Assembly (NCBI GenBank): GCA_002361425.1 | Contig: DESW01000025.1 | Coordinates: 1 to 64,000 of the forward strand | From: Candidatus Saccharibacteria bacterium UBA3304 | Lineage (GTDB): Bacteria; Patescibacteriota; Saccharimonadia; Saccharimonadales; Saccharimonadaceae | DNA length: 64,000 bases | Direction of reading: 5' to 3' | In this document: piece by piece, positions 35,628 through 44,143 of the stretch | Numbering within the stretch: the stretch's first letter is position 1 | Layout: every line of letters starts with the position of its first letter | Translations under genes and position numbers: made by a program | Notes under the pieces: model-generated | The model's database searches: none | The model's input: only the letters and a program-made list of their open reading frames with translations | Told to the model about the DNA's origin: nothing

Positions 35628-36503
35628 TTAAGCACGGAGGCGATTAACGAAAACTGCAGTGGATGCTGCGCCAAGTACAGCGATAGTTGCTGCGATAATA
35701 ATTGCGATCGAATTGTTGCTATCTGCCTGGCCGGCTTCTGGAAGCTTTTCTTCTTTGGCAGTAGCCTCAACTTTTTCTTCGGTCTCAGTTTTTTCTTCGG
35801 CCTCAGCTTTTGATGGGGTTTCAGTTTTGATTTCTTCTTTCGTTTCTACAGAAGTCTCGGCTACGGTCTCAGTTTTCTGAGTGACTTGAGGAGCTGGGGC
35901 GGAGGTTGTTTTCTGCTCGGTTTTCTCGCGGGAGATAATAGTGATCGTGATTTTTTCGGAGGAGCTTTTTGTTGGCTCGGCTGGTTTTGGCTCAGCGGCA
36001 GGAGTTGGAGCTGGTGCTGGTTTTGATGCTGGGCAGGTTGAATTGTCGACGTTGACCTGCGCACCATTAATCGTGTCATAGCTGTAATTGCCGCAGTTGG
36101 TTAAAGTTCCGCTTTGAGTGAAGGTGATATTTTCTTCGTGACCGCCGGCGTTAGACAATGTGCCGCCGTAGACCTGAACGGTTCCGCCGTTTGACCAAAT
36201 TGCAGGATGCAATGCGGAACGGACGCTAGTCAGACTGTCGCGAACAATGACGATACCGCCTTTGTTCTTAATGGCGTAGTCGGAGTCTGCGTAAATTTTG
36301 CCGCCATTTTCAACGATAAGAGTTGCCCCGCGCTCAACATGGACATGACAGTTGTTGCTGCCGTAGGCGTCGTTTAAATCATAGTTAATAGTTTTAGATC
36401 CGCTAGAGACTGTAATTTCGCATGAACGATCAGCAGCGCTGACATTTAGCGGAATGAATGCCATTGCTACGGCGCCTAATAGCGCAAAAATAACCTTTTT
36501 CAC
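35628..36503 (-). CDS. Surface protein with LPEAG sorting-like signal
   Basis: 291 aa from GTG 36503. A signal peptide ends ...NVSAADR. Residues about 25-150 form a beta-rich domain resembling right-handed repeat folds (IYADSDYAIKNKGGIVIV). A Pro/Ala/Glu/Lys/Thr stalk (about 155-250) follows, then LPEAGQADSNN, a hydrophobic helix and NRLRA. The tail matches the LPXTG cell-wall sorting layout with Ala for Thr. The promoter is TTGACT-17-TATAAT with a leader of about 28 nt. It is probably a wall-attached or membrane surface protein; the ligand is unknown. Confidence 0.78.
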   Translation of the reverse strand: MKKVIFALLGAVAMAFIPLNVSAADRSCEITVSSGSKTINYDLNDAYGSNNCHVHVERGATLIVENGGKIYADSDYAIKNKGGIVIVRDSLTSVRSALHPAIWSNGGTVQVYGGTLSNAGGHEENITFTQSGTLTNCGNYSYDTINGAQVNVDNSTCPASKPAPAPTPAAEPKPAEPTKSSSEKITITIISREKTEQKTTSAPAPQVTQKTETVAETSVETKEEIKTETPSKAEAEEKTETEEKVEATAKEEKLPEAGQADSNNSIAIIIAATIAVLGAASTAVFVNRLRA

Positions 36504-36537
36504 CTTCCCTGCTCCACGAAAGTTAATATATAACTAT

Positions 36538-36566
36538 ATTATAGCAAATTTTGGCGAAAAAGTCAA
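36538..36566 (-). promoter_or_regulatory. Promoter of the LPEAG surface protein
   Basis: TTGACT (36561-36566), 17-nt spacer ending in TGC, TATAAT (36538-36543). Confidence 0.72.
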
Positions 36567-36576
36567 TCGTTCTAAA

Positions 36577-37365
36577 CTATTCTTGCATGCTTTGCGAGAT
36601 GATGTTCTGAACTTGTGTCAACAGAGGGTAACCGTCCCAATCGACGATTTGAGCGGCGCTGTAGCCTTCAACGGTTTTGAGGTCGTTTAAGATGTCGCCA
36701 GCCTTCTCGCCCGCCTTGAGGCGTTTACCGAAGGTGAAGTTGCGCGAAGTTTCGTTTGTGCAGGTGAGAATAAGGTCGCCGAGACCGCAAGCGAGGTCGG
36801 AAGTATGTGGGTCTGCACCGTGTTTATGGAGATAATTTGCGATCTCGTTATGGGCGCGCTCGATGAACATGGCAATGTCGTTCATAGAATCACTGTGATA
36901 ACCGGCACCGATAGCGTAGATATTCTTTAGAGTGCCACAAAGGACGATGCCATATGGATCGTCGAAAAGTTCGATGGAAATCTGGTCGTTCTTAAATAGA
37001 CCCATAGCGTATGGGTTGGAAGCAGTGAAAGTAGCTGGTTTGCCTTCCATAATTTCTTTCGCGAAGGCTGGGCCGGAAATGACGGAAAACTGCTCGAAAT
37101 CGGCAAACATGTCGATATTCATGAGGCCTTTGCTAGCAAGAATAGTCGGGAGTTTCTTGAGATGGTCTGGGTAATTATCAATAAATTCTGGCAAGAAAAT
37201 GGATGGAATTGCGATAACTACAGTGCTAACACCGTCGGTTGCAGCTTCGAGGCTAGTGTCTGGATATAGGGCTGGATCATAGTAAGAAATGGTATGGCCG
37301 TTGTCTGTAAGAATTTTGCCGAGGGCTTGGCCGAATGCGCCGGCGCCGAGGATTACGATTTTCAT
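36577..37365 (-). CDS. gpsA: Glycerol-3-phosphate dehydrogenase [NAD(P)+], short form
   Basis: 262 aa, against about 330 for most GpsA. It reduces dihydroxyacetone phosphate to sn-glycerol-3-phosphate for phospholipid synthesis. The Rossmann motif GAGAFGQALG is at residues 7-16; SGPAFAKEI, the catalytic-lysine region LKNIYAIGAGY, ACGLGDLILTC and SRNFTFGKRL follow in order. Missing length is spread over loops and the ends. TAAAAT 7 nt before the ATG implies a leaderless mRNA. Confidence 0.88.
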   Translation of the reverse strand: MKIVILGAGAFGQALGKILTDNGHTISYYDPALYPDTSLEAATDGVSTVVIAIPSIFLPEFIDNYPDHLKKLPTILASKGLMNIDMFADFEQFSVISGPAFAKEIMEGKPATFTASNPYAMGLFKNDQISIELFDDPYGIVLCGTLKNIYAIGAGYHSDSMNDIAMFIERAHNEIANYLHKHGADPHTSDLACGLGDLILTCTNETSRNFTFGKRLKAGEKAGDILNDLKTVEGYSAAQIVDWDGYPLLTQVQNIISQSMQE

Positions 37366-37370
37366 AAGTA

Positions 37371-38522
37371 TTATTTTAGCACAAGCACTGCAAGTGACTC
37401 GATATGCGGAGTGCGTGGGAAGAAATTATATGGCGTGAGTTCTTTGATTTCGTAATTCTCTGATAATAATGCAATGTCGCGAGCCTGAGTGATTGGGTTG
37501 CAAGAGAGATAAATAACGGATTGCGGCTTAACTTCATTGAGTCTGTCGATGAGTTTTTGGTCGCAGCCGGCACGTGGCGGATCAAGGATGACCGTGCAGT
37601 CTGGGGTGACGTAATCGGTGACATCTTCAGACTTGGCGAGGATACAATTAGCATTTGTGCCCTCGGCATTCTTCTGCATTTCCTCGTAGGCGGCGCCGTT
37701 GATTTCGACGAGAGTTAGGTCTTTGTCACGCGCAACGCTTAGGCCGATACTGCCGACGCCAGAATAAAGGTCGAGGACTTTATTGGTTGTGATGTGTTTT
37801 TGGATTTCTTTTAAGACCATCTCGTAGACTGGCAAATTAATCTGGAAAAAGCCGTTTGGTGAATAGCTATATTCTTGGCCATTGAGCGAATCGGTGAGAT
37901 TCGGCATTTGTGGATGCGGCTGGCCGTTGACGAATAAGTCGCCGCTCGTATCGCCATGCTGGTCGCAGCGCATTAATAATGACTGATAGGTACGCGCTTC
38001 GGCATGCTCGGCGTTGAGCTTATCGAAGATTTCGGTGGCTTTAGCCCAAATTTCTGGACGTTCGATGCTGCTTTGTTTAATCGGAACCTTGCGATGCGTG
38101 CCGCGTTCGTGGAAGGCTGGGTGGATTAAGTTGTCGTCATTATCCCAGTAGAGCGAGTACTCCATTTTGTTACGATAATAGAAATCTTTGCCGTCAGTCT
38201 GAGTGGTTTTTGGCTCGACGCTGATATGATTCTGCGTGAAGCATTCTTTTACGAGAATTTGTTTTTGCGTAAGCTCAAAATCGTAGTCCATGATTTGCCA
38301 CGGACTAGTAGCGAGATAGCAGGCGTCTTTCGGCTCGATGCGATGCTCGCTTTTTGTGACAATTTTGGTCGCAACGCCTTCACAGTAGCTGCGTTTGTTT
38401 TTAGTAATTTCGAATTCGACGGTTTCGCCCGGCAAGGCATTCCAAATAAAGGCTTTCTTGCCGTCGTCGAGTGTGGCGATGCCCTGGCCGCCAGGAACTA
38501 GTTTTTCTATTTTTGCTAACAT
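37371..38522 (-). CDS. RNA (uracil-5-)-methyltransferase, RlmD/TrmA family
   Basis: 383 aa from the second ATG at 38522. An N-terminal TRAM domain (LAKIEKLVPGGQGIATL) binds RNA; the SAM-dependent domain has VLDLYSGVGSIGL, VILDPPRAGCD and the catalytic Cys in YLSCNP. Family members make 5-methyluridine in 23S rRNA or tRNA; the target base cannot be told from sequence. The first ATG at 38531 overlaps the TATAAT at 38530-38535, whose predicted +1 is 38523, so it should not be in the mRNA. No Fe-S Cys cluster typical of RlmD is complete here. Confidence 0.85.
   Translation of the reverse strand: MLAKIEKLVPGGQGIATLDDGKKAFIWNALPGETVEFEITKNKRSYCEGVATKIVTKSEHRIEPKDACYLATSPWQIMDYDFELTQKQILVKECFTQNHISVEPKTTQTDGKDFYYRNKMEYSLYWDNDDNLIHPAFHERGTHRKVPIKQSSIERPEIWAKATEIFDKLNAEHAEARTYQSLLMRCDQHGDTSGDLFVNGQPHPQMPNLTDSLNGQEYSYSPNGFFQINLPVYEMVLKEIQKHITTNKVLDLYSGVGSIGLSVARDKDLTLVEINGAAYEEMQKNAEGTNANCILAKSEDVTDYVTPDCTVILDPPRAGCDQKLIDRLNEVKPQSVIYLSCNPITQARDIALLSENYEIKELTPYNFFPRTPHIESLAVLVLK
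37373..37378 (-). promoter_or_regulatory. -10 box of leaderless gpsA
   Basis: TAAAAT preceded by TGC; +1 is one base before the ATG. It overlaps the stop codon of the methyltransferase gene. Confidence 0.55.
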
Positions 38523-38529
38523 TAGTTTC

Positions 38530-38535
38530 ATTATA
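38530..38535 (-). promoter_or_regulatory. -10 box overlapping the first ATG of the methyltransferase
   Basis: TATAAT overlaps the upstream in-frame ATG at 38531 and sets +1 at 38523, next to the ATG at 38522. Confidence 0.55.
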
Positions 38536-38569
38536 ACATGATGACGCTGGATTTTTATGGGAATGATGT

Positions 38570-38575
38570 TATAAT
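38570..38575 (+). promoter_or_regulatory. -10 box of the orphan gene at 38645
   Basis: TATAAT with predicted +1 at 38582; the -35 is weak. The leader of about 63 nt contains a terminator-like hairpin. Confidence 0.5.
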
Positions 38576-38587
38576 ATAAGTAGATAG

Positions 38588-38612
38588 CGCCGTCAAGGAC
38601 GGTGAGTTTTTT
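38588..38612 (+). terminator. Terminator-like hairpin in a 5' leader
   Basis: CGCCGTC-AAG-GACGGTG forms a 7-bp stem with one G-T pair, followed by AG and six T. It lies between promoter and ribosome site, like the dcd leader hairpin. Confidence 0.45.
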
Positions 38613-38644
38613 ACTAATTCCCTGACACTAGGAGGTGGGTTATT

Positions 38645-39154
38645 ATGGGAAATGATAGAAAAGAAGTTACTGTAATCGAAAAACGTGATCGAGATTTGGT
38701 TTTAGATAAAGCCTCGAGCTATGTTCTGGAAGTAATCAAGTCGACTTTGCTTGACGAAATACGTCAAATTTCGGATGCGGGCCGCGAAGATTATCGCCAG
38801 AATAGTTTCTATTATGCAGATGCTAGAGCTGGAATTGCTTTCCCTGACGGAAAGACGGTTTCAATTGTTATTGGTGCCGAAATTGGCGAGTCGATGTGCC
38901 CAGATTATCATCTTCCGCCCGAGAGTGACCATGATCAACTTAGCAAAGTTGCGGATGATGATCCTGAAGGTGCCTGGGATGGTACTGAAGGCTATGTTGC
39001 CTGGGTCTCATCGGACGAATTCGAGAATGGCGAAGGTGTAAATATACTGATTGATAGTATATTTGACGGCGAGAATCATGACATGAGACGTGCCGCAGAA
39101 ATACTGGAATTAGTGCTGCAGAAATTAACGCTTAACGGCTACAAAGCTTCTTGA
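38645..39154 (+). CDS. Protein of unknown function
   Basis: 169 aa, acidic and soluble; no family recognised. TAGGAGG lies about 9 nt before the ATG. It is a single-gene unit with a leader that holds a terminator-like hairpin and with a strong terminator behind it. One of the orphan genes with classical ribosome sites. Confidence 0.7.
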   Translation: MGNDRKEVTVIEKRDRDLVLDKASSYVLEVIKSTLLDEIRQISDAGREDYRQNSFYYADARAGIAFPDGKTVSIVIGAEIGESMCPDYHLPPESDHDQLSKVADDDPEGAWDGTEGYVAWVSSDEFENGEGVNILIDSIFDGENHDMRRAAEILELVLQKLTLNGYKAS

Positions 39155-39159
39155 TTCGA

Positions 39160-39183
39160 CCCCGCCAGGAATGGCGGGGTTTT
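39160..39183 (+). terminator. Intrinsic terminator
   Basis: CCCCGCC and GGCGGGG form a 7-bp GC stem followed by TTTT. The next promoter begins 3 nt later. Confidence 0.82.
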
Positions 39184-39185
39184 GC

Positions 39186-39191
39186 TATAAT
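39186..39191 (+). promoter_or_regulatory. -10 box of the leaderless ABC exporter operon
   Basis: TATAAT preceded by TGC; +1 is 39198, one base before the ATG. Confidence 0.6.
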
Positions 39192-39198
39192 TGAATTA

Positions 39199-40137
39199 AT
39201 GAAAAACGTGATTGAAGTTAAACATTTAACCAAGAGTTACAAGTCGAATAAAGCGGTCGACGATTTGAGCTTGACGGTTAAAGAAGGTGAGATTCTTGGT
39301 CTCCTTGGTCCGAACGGTTCGGGCAAAACTACGACAATGAACTGCATCTTGTCGTTGTTGAAATATGATAATGGCGTAATTAATATTTTTGGCAAAGAAA
39401 TGAAGCCGGATGCCTATGATATTAAGGCGAAAATTGGCGTCGTGTTTCAGGACGTGGCAGTCTTTGACGAATTGACGGTCTATGGCAATATAGACTACTT
39501 CTGTGGTCTTTATATTGAAGATAAAACTACGCGTGCGCAGTACGTTGAGGACGCATTGAAATTGGTTGGCTTGGAAGATAATAAGGGCCAGTATCCAAAG
39601 CAACTTTCTGGCGGTCTTCTTCGCCGCCTAAACATTGCCTGTGGTATCGCGCACAAACCTTCTTTGATTTTCTTGGATGAGCCAACGGTCGCAGTCGATC
39701 CACAGAGCCGCAATAATATTCTTGAAGGCATCAAGAAGCTTCGTGATAATGGCGCGACTATTATTTACACGACGCATTACATGGAAGAAGTCGAAATTTT
39801 ATGTGATCGCGTAATTATTCTCGACCATGGCAAAATCATCGCAAGCGGCACGAATGACGAGCTAAAATCGCTTGCAAAAATCGAAGAAAAAGTAACGATC
39901 GAAGTGCCGGATTTGGCGCCAGAAAAACTTGCTGGCTTCGACAAAATCAAGAACGTTAGTGAAGTTGAATATGATAATGGCGTGTTGAAAATTGTTTATG
40001 GCAAAGGCAAGAATAATTTGGCGGATATGGTTGAATATCTCAAAGCAAATAAGATTAACTACAACAAGATTTTTGCTGAGCGCCCAACATTGAACGATGT
40101 CTTTCTAGAATTAACCGGTAAGGAGCTGCGCGACTAA
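39199..40137 (+). CDS. ABC transporter ATPase (exporter type)
   Basis: 312 aa from the ATG at 39199; a longer in-frame reading from 39151 crosses a terminator and the promoter. Walker A is GPNGSGKTT, the signature is LSGGLLRR, Walker B IFLDEPTVAVDP, and the switch His is in TTHYMEE. The C-terminal 90 residues form the domain seen in daunorubicin/NatA-type exporters. It powers the two ABC-2 permeases that follow, with a 1-nt overlap to the first. Substrate unknown, possibly an antibiotic or envelope component. Confidence 0.92.
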   Translation: MKNVIEVKHLTKSYKSNKAVDDLSLTVKEGEILGLLGPNGSGKTTTMNCILSLLKYDNGVINIFGKEMKPDAYDIKAKIGVVFQDVAVFDELTVYGNIDYFCGLYIEDKTTRAQYVEDALKLVGLEDNKGQYPKQLSGGLLRRLNIACGIAHKPSLIFLDEPTVAVDPQSRNNILEGIKKLRDNGATIIYTTHYMEEVEILCDRVIILDHGKIIASGTNDELKSLAKIEEKVTIEVPDLAPEKLAGFDKIKNVSEVEYDNGVLKIVYGKGKNNLADMVEYLKANKINYNKIFAERPTLNDVFLELTGKELRD

Positions 40138-41297
40138 TGTTCTGGCATAGCTACAAGTATGCTCTGAAGACTCTGCTGAAAAATCGCATGTTGGTTTTTT
40201 GGACCTTGGTCTTTCCTTTTTTGCTCGCGATGATGTTTCATTTAGCCTTTTCGCGCCTACATGATTATGATGTTTTTGAGCCATTTAATGTGGCGGTCGT
40301 AAAAGACGAAGCTTATGAAAATGAGAAGGTTTTTAGCGAAGCATTTAAGTCGCTTAGCGAGGGCGATAATAAACTATTCAACATCGAATACACTGACAAG
40401 GACGATGCCGAGAAGAAGCTAGAAGATGGCGAAATTGAAGGCTATGTCTATGTGGTTGATGGCAAGAAAAAAGTAAAAATTAAAGAGAATGGCACGAACC
40501 AAACCGTGCTTACGATGACGACGGAACAGATTTCGCAAAGTGCAAAAATGATCGACGATATTGCAATGCGCGAAGTAGCAAAGAATGCTGGACGCGAAGT
40601 AGACGTCGCGGCGATTTATCGAAATGCCGTGAAGACTGTAACGGAAGCTGAACCGAATATTAAGGACGAATCGCATGTGATGAATATTGTCTCGGTTGAG
40701 TTCTATACGCTCATTGCGATGGCCTGTATGCAGGGTGCAATGCTCAGCTGTGAGATGATGAATCGCTGTATGCCGAATATTACGAATCGCGGTAAACGTG
40801 TCGCAATTGCGCCGACGCGTAAGGGTGTGATTGTGGCAAGCAACTTATTGGCTGGCTATACTTTGCTCTTCGCAGCGGTGATGGCGCTAATCTTCTTTAC
40901 GCGCTTCGTGCTGGGCGTTGAGTATGGCGATAATATTCCGTTTATTTGCTTGCTAGCGGCCGTAGGAGGCCTGACGGCAACAATGATGGGTATGTTCCTA
41001 TCCGTGATTCTAAAGACGCGTGAATCTGCAAAAAATATCATTATCGTGATTGTGACGATGGTTGGCAGTTTGTTTGCGGGCATGTTTGGCGTAACGAAAA
41101 TGTTCTTTGACGAGTTGGCTCCAGGCGTAAACAAAGTTAGCCCGGTCGGTCTAATTACTGACGGTTTGTATTCGCTTTATTACTATGATGATATGACGCG
41201 TTTTTACATTAATGTCATTTCGCTAGTTATTATTTCCCTACTATTCTTTATCTTCTCGATTAGAAGCTTGAGGAGGCAGCGCTATGATAGTATCTAA
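40137..41297 (+). CDS. ABC-2 type permease
   Basis: 386 aa. One N-terminal helix (residues 12-40), a large extracellular domain (about 45-190), then five helices. This is the YhgE/NatB-like ABC-2 exporter layout. ATG overlaps the ATPase stop (TAATG) and AAGGAG lies 11 nt upstream. It pairs with the next permease as a heterodimer on the same ATPase. Confidence 0.87.
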   Translation: MFWHSYKYALKTLLKNRMLVFWTLVFPFLLAMMFHLAFSRLHDYDVFEPFNVAVVKDEAYENEKVFSEAFKSLSEGDNKLFNIEYTDKDDAEKKLEDGEIEGYVYVVDGKKKVKIKENGTNQTVLTMTTEQISQSAKMIDDIAMREVAKNAGREVDVAAIYRNAVKTVTEAEPNIKDESHVMNIVSVEFYTLIAMACMQGAMLSCEMMNRCMPNITNRGKRVAIAPTRKGVIVASNLLAGYTLLFAAVMALIFFTRFVLGVEYGDNIPFICLLAAVGGLTATMMGMFLSVILKTRESAKNIIIVIVTMVGSLFAGMFGVTKMFFDELAPGVNKVSPVGLITDGLYSLYYYDDMTRFYINVISLVIISLLFFIFSIRSLRRQRYDSI

Positions 41298-42435
41298 AGC
41301 CTTCTGGAAGATTGTGCTCAAAAATATTGGCTCGATTATCTCGCCGACTATCGTTCTTTTGATGTTTGGTACGATTAGCGCGACATCTACTTCTTCGACG
41401 ATGACCTATGAGGCGCGCAAGCCGGCGATTGTGATTTTTAATCATGACGAAGAAGTCGGTATGACGAAAAGCTTCATTAGCTACATTGATAAAAATGCCG
41501 AGATTAAGACTGATTATAAGGATGATGATCGTCTAAAAGATGCGCTGTTTTATGAAAATGTGGCGGCTGTAGTGGAGATTCCTGAAAACTTCCATCAAGA
41601 CATCGCGCTTGGTCATAAACCGGAAGTTAAGTTACGTTCTTCGGCCGGCTACGTGGCAGAAGTAGCAAAGGTGATGATTCGCCGCTATTTGACGGTAGCG
41701 GAAGGCTACGCGGCGACAAATTTGAGTGAGCAGGCGTTAGTAGAGCGTGTCGACAAAGCGATTGTCGATGATGTTGAAACCGAAATGCAGGCACCAGTCG
41801 ATACGTCGAAATTTGCAAAAGCTTCGCGTTATTACAGCTTTGCGAACTACACGATTCTGTCCTGCTTTATTACGATTATCTGCTTGATTATGTCGGCGTT
41901 CAACCGCACGGAGCTGCGTAAACGCAATTTAGTTGGCGCAATCGATATTAAGAAAATGAATCTCATTTTGCTAAAGAACTGCTGTCTATATGCCTTGGCG
42001 GCGTGGGCGTTCTACGTGACCGTGAGCGTCTTTGTGCTCGGCACGGATGTGATGTTTACGACGCAGGGTTTGCTCTACGCGGCTAACTCTTTTGTCTTCG
42101 CCGTGATGGCAACGACGGTGGCATATTTGATTAGCCTATTCGGCTTAACGGCTGGCGCTGTGAATGGCGTTCAGAACGTCTTGGCGCTTAGCTCTAGTTT
42201 CCTTTGCGGCGCTTTTGTGCCAATTGAATATATGCCGGAATCCGTAGTGCTCTTTGCGCATGCTCTGCCAAGCTACTATTACATTGATGCAAACGACAAA
42301 ATTATGAATTTGTCAGATTATAGTTTTGAAAATTTGCTGCCAATCTTGCTCGAAATGGCAGTCGTAGCGGGCTTCACAATTCTCTTTGTAATTGTGGCAA
42401 ATATTATCTCAAAGAAGCGTCGCAAAATAGCTTAA
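41284..42435 (+). CDS. ABC-2 type permease
   Basis: 383 aa, same topology as the preceding gene: N-terminal helix, extracellular domain (residues about 40-185), then five or six helices. It overlaps the previous gene by 14 nt with GAGGAGG just upstream of its ATG. The two permeases are diverged paralogues, fitting a heterodimeric exporter. Confidence 0.87.
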   Translation: MIVSKAFWKIVLKNIGSIISPTIVLLMFGTISATSTSSTMTYEARKPAIVIFNHDEEVGMTKSFISYIDKNAEIKTDYKDDDRLKDALFYENVAAVVEIPENFHQDIALGHKPEVKLRSSAGYVAEVAKVMIRRYLTVAEGYAATNLSEQALVERVDKAIVDDVETEMQAPVDTSKFAKASRYYSFANYTILSCFITIICLIMSAFNRTELRKRNLVGAIDIKKMNLILLKNCCLYALAAWAFYVTVSVFVLGTDVMFTTQGLLYAANSFVFAVMATTVAYLISLFGLTAGAVNGVQNVLALSSSFLCGAFVPIEYMPESVVLFAHALPSYYYIDANDKIMNLSDYSFENLLPILLEMAVVAGFTILFVIVANIISKKRRKIA

Positions 42436-42440
42436 GCGCC

Positions 42441-42469
42441 TTGACTTTTTAGCATAAGTGTGATATAAT
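42441..42469 (+). promoter_or_regulatory. Promoter of the small membrane protein at 42517
   Basis: TTGACT (42441-42446), 17-nt spacer ending in TGA, TATAAT (42464-42469). Confidence 0.75.
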
Positions 42470-42516
42470 GGATATATTGTATCTATAGGTTTTTGTAGTT
42501 AGGGGAGGTGTGCTAT

Positions 42517-42798
42517 ATGGCGGATGCAAGTTTTTTCCAATTACTCCAAGAGTTTGGCAGCTGGCTTATTCATGCGCTTGCTGTCTCGGGCGTCTTTATC
42601 TTAAACATGGTCATCTACATGTCCGTAGTGATTTTAGTGGCTATTGTTATTATGGTTCCCACTATCAAGATCAAGGCAGTGCCCGAGGCGGTATTCAATA
42701 GTATTATGGAAGGCACGATGGCCTTCGTTGCGCTAGGATGTTTTGCTTGCATATTTATTTATGCGGCAAATATATTCCGATTGATTCCGCTGCCATAA
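42517..42798 (+). CDS. Small two-helix membrane protein
   Basis: 93 aa with two long hydrophobic helices (about residues 17-50 and 65-90). The ATG at 42517 follows GGGGAGG by 8 nt; a GTG at 42508 overlaps that site and is rejected. It has its own promoter and terminator. No family recognised. Confidence 0.72.
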   Translation: MADASFFQLLQEFGSWLIHALAVSGVFILNMVIYMSVVILVAIVIMVPTIKIKAVPEAVFNSIMEGTMAFVALGCFACIFIYAANIFRLIPLP

Positions 42799-42805
42799 AC
42801 AAAAA

Positions 42806-42831
42806 GCCCCTCTGATGAGGGGCAATTTTTT
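42806..42831. terminator. Intrinsic terminator
   Basis: GCCCCTC-TGAT-GAGGGGC followed by AATTTTTT on the plus strand. The convergent MacB-like operon ends 8 nt away and may use it too. Confidence 0.82.
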
Positions 42832-42838
42832 GTTTAGA

Positions 42839-44143
42839 TTATTCGTAGCGCAATGCATCGATTGGGTTCTTCTTCGATGCGCGGCGTGCTGGAAGCGTAC
42901 CGGCGAGGAAAGCGATGAACATAATCGTGAGTGCGATAGAAATCATTGTCCATGGCTCAAAGATAGTGAGCTGGAAGGTTGGGAAATCCTTAAGGAAGGT
43001 TTCGACTGCAACCTTGTTAGCAATGTTGCCGACGACCATGGAGACGATAATGCCAAAGGCGGAGCCCCAGAAGCCAAGCATGATAGCCTCTGCTGAGAAG
43101 CTAAGGAAGACTTTGCCGTTGCTCATACCGAGGGCCTTGTCGAGACCGATTTCGCGTGTGCGTTCCTGAACGGACATGAAGAGGGTGTTTACGATACCGA
43201 TGGAAGCTGCGACGAGTGCGATGCCGCCGAAGATATTAAAGACAACGAGAATGGCGTCAAAGAAGCTCTGGAACATGCCAGCTTCGTCTTTAACGGACAT
43301 TGCTTTGAGGCCAATCTTTTCGAGTTCAGCTTTGATGTCGTCGATCTTTTCTGGGTCAACGTCAGCGGTTGCCTGATAGCTTCGGTTAGTTTCAGCTGGC
43401 ATACCTTCATAGTTGATGGCGTTGATGCGGTTCCAAAGCGAAAGGTTTGCGCGGCTGCCACCCATGGAAAGAATGCCAGGAGCCTGAGTACCGGAAACTT
43501 TTACGTCGATAATTTCTTGGCATTCGCTGCGCTTAATGGCGGTGTAGCAAGCAAGATTTTTAGGAACTGCGATTTGAACAGTTTCGCCAACGATGTCTGC
43601 GACGTTTTCGTAGCCAAGAGCCTTTGCGAGATCTTCGTTAACGGCGATTTCGTATGGTGCGTCTTTTTCGAACTTTGGCGTTTCGCCGTTGGACATGTCG
43701 AACTTAATGCCTTCTACGACGAGGTTAAGATTAATGCGATAGCGCTTGTCAGTCTTCTTGCTAGTAATGTAATCAGCGGAAGAATTTGGAAGAACGTTAA
43801 AAACCTTAACGCCGTCGATTTTCTTAGCTTTTTCGATCTGCTCTTCTTTGAGATAAGTAGAAGCGTTGGCGCTGTCTTTGTCGTCAGTGTATTCCTGAGG
43901 ACCGTTGCTGCCCATCATGCTTGCAAGTGAGTCATAGGTTTCGGCAGGCATCATTTCGAGATAGCCGTCGCCACCCATGTTTGCAATTTGCTTATCCATG
44001 AAGTCGTTAACGCCGGCGTTGATTGCGGAGTTAAGAATGATAGTGAAGCTACCTACAAAGATTGCAAGAATCGTGAGGAAGCTGCGGAGTTTGCTGCGCC
44101 AAAGGTTGGCGTTTGCATCATGAATTACGTCTAGAATTTTCAT
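42839..44143 (-). CDS. MacB/FtsX-type ABC permease
   Basis: 434 aa. An N-terminal helix (residues 20-45), a large extracellular MacB-like domain (about 50-290) and three C-terminal helices with RTREIGLDKALGMS and LPARRASKKNPIDALRYE, the conserved cytoplasmic motifs of the family. These transporters use mechanotransmission to export peptides or move lipoproteins. The ATG overlaps the ATPase stop by one base. Confidence 0.9.
   Translation of the reverse strand: MKILDVIHDANANLWRSKLRSFLTILAIFVGSFTIILNSAINAGVNDFMDKQIANMGGDGYLEMMPAETYDSLASMMGSNGPQEYTDDKDSANASTYLKEEQIEKAKKIDGVKVFNVLPNSSADYITSKKTDKRYRINLNLVVEGIKFDMSNGETPKFEKDAPYEIAVNEDLAKALGYENVADIVGETVQIAVPKNLACYTAIKRSECQEIIDVKVSGTQAPGILSMGGSRANLSLWNRINAINYEGMPAETNRSYQATADVDPEKIDDIKAELEKIGLKAMSVKDEAGMFQSFFDAILVVFNIFGGIALVAASIGIVNTLFMSVQERTREIGLDKALGMSNGKVFLSFSAEAIMLGFWGSAFGIIVSMVVGNIANKVAVETFLKDFPTFQLTIFEPWTMISIALTIMFIAFLAGTLPARRASKKNPIDALRYE

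Noticed and set aside
35740..36020. Repetitive Glu/Thr/Val/Lys coding sequence
   Set aside because: Low-complexity stalk of the surface protein, not a nucleotide repeat or CRISPR.
39151..39198. Upstream start for the ABC ATPase
   Set aside because: It would cross a terminator and the -10 box.
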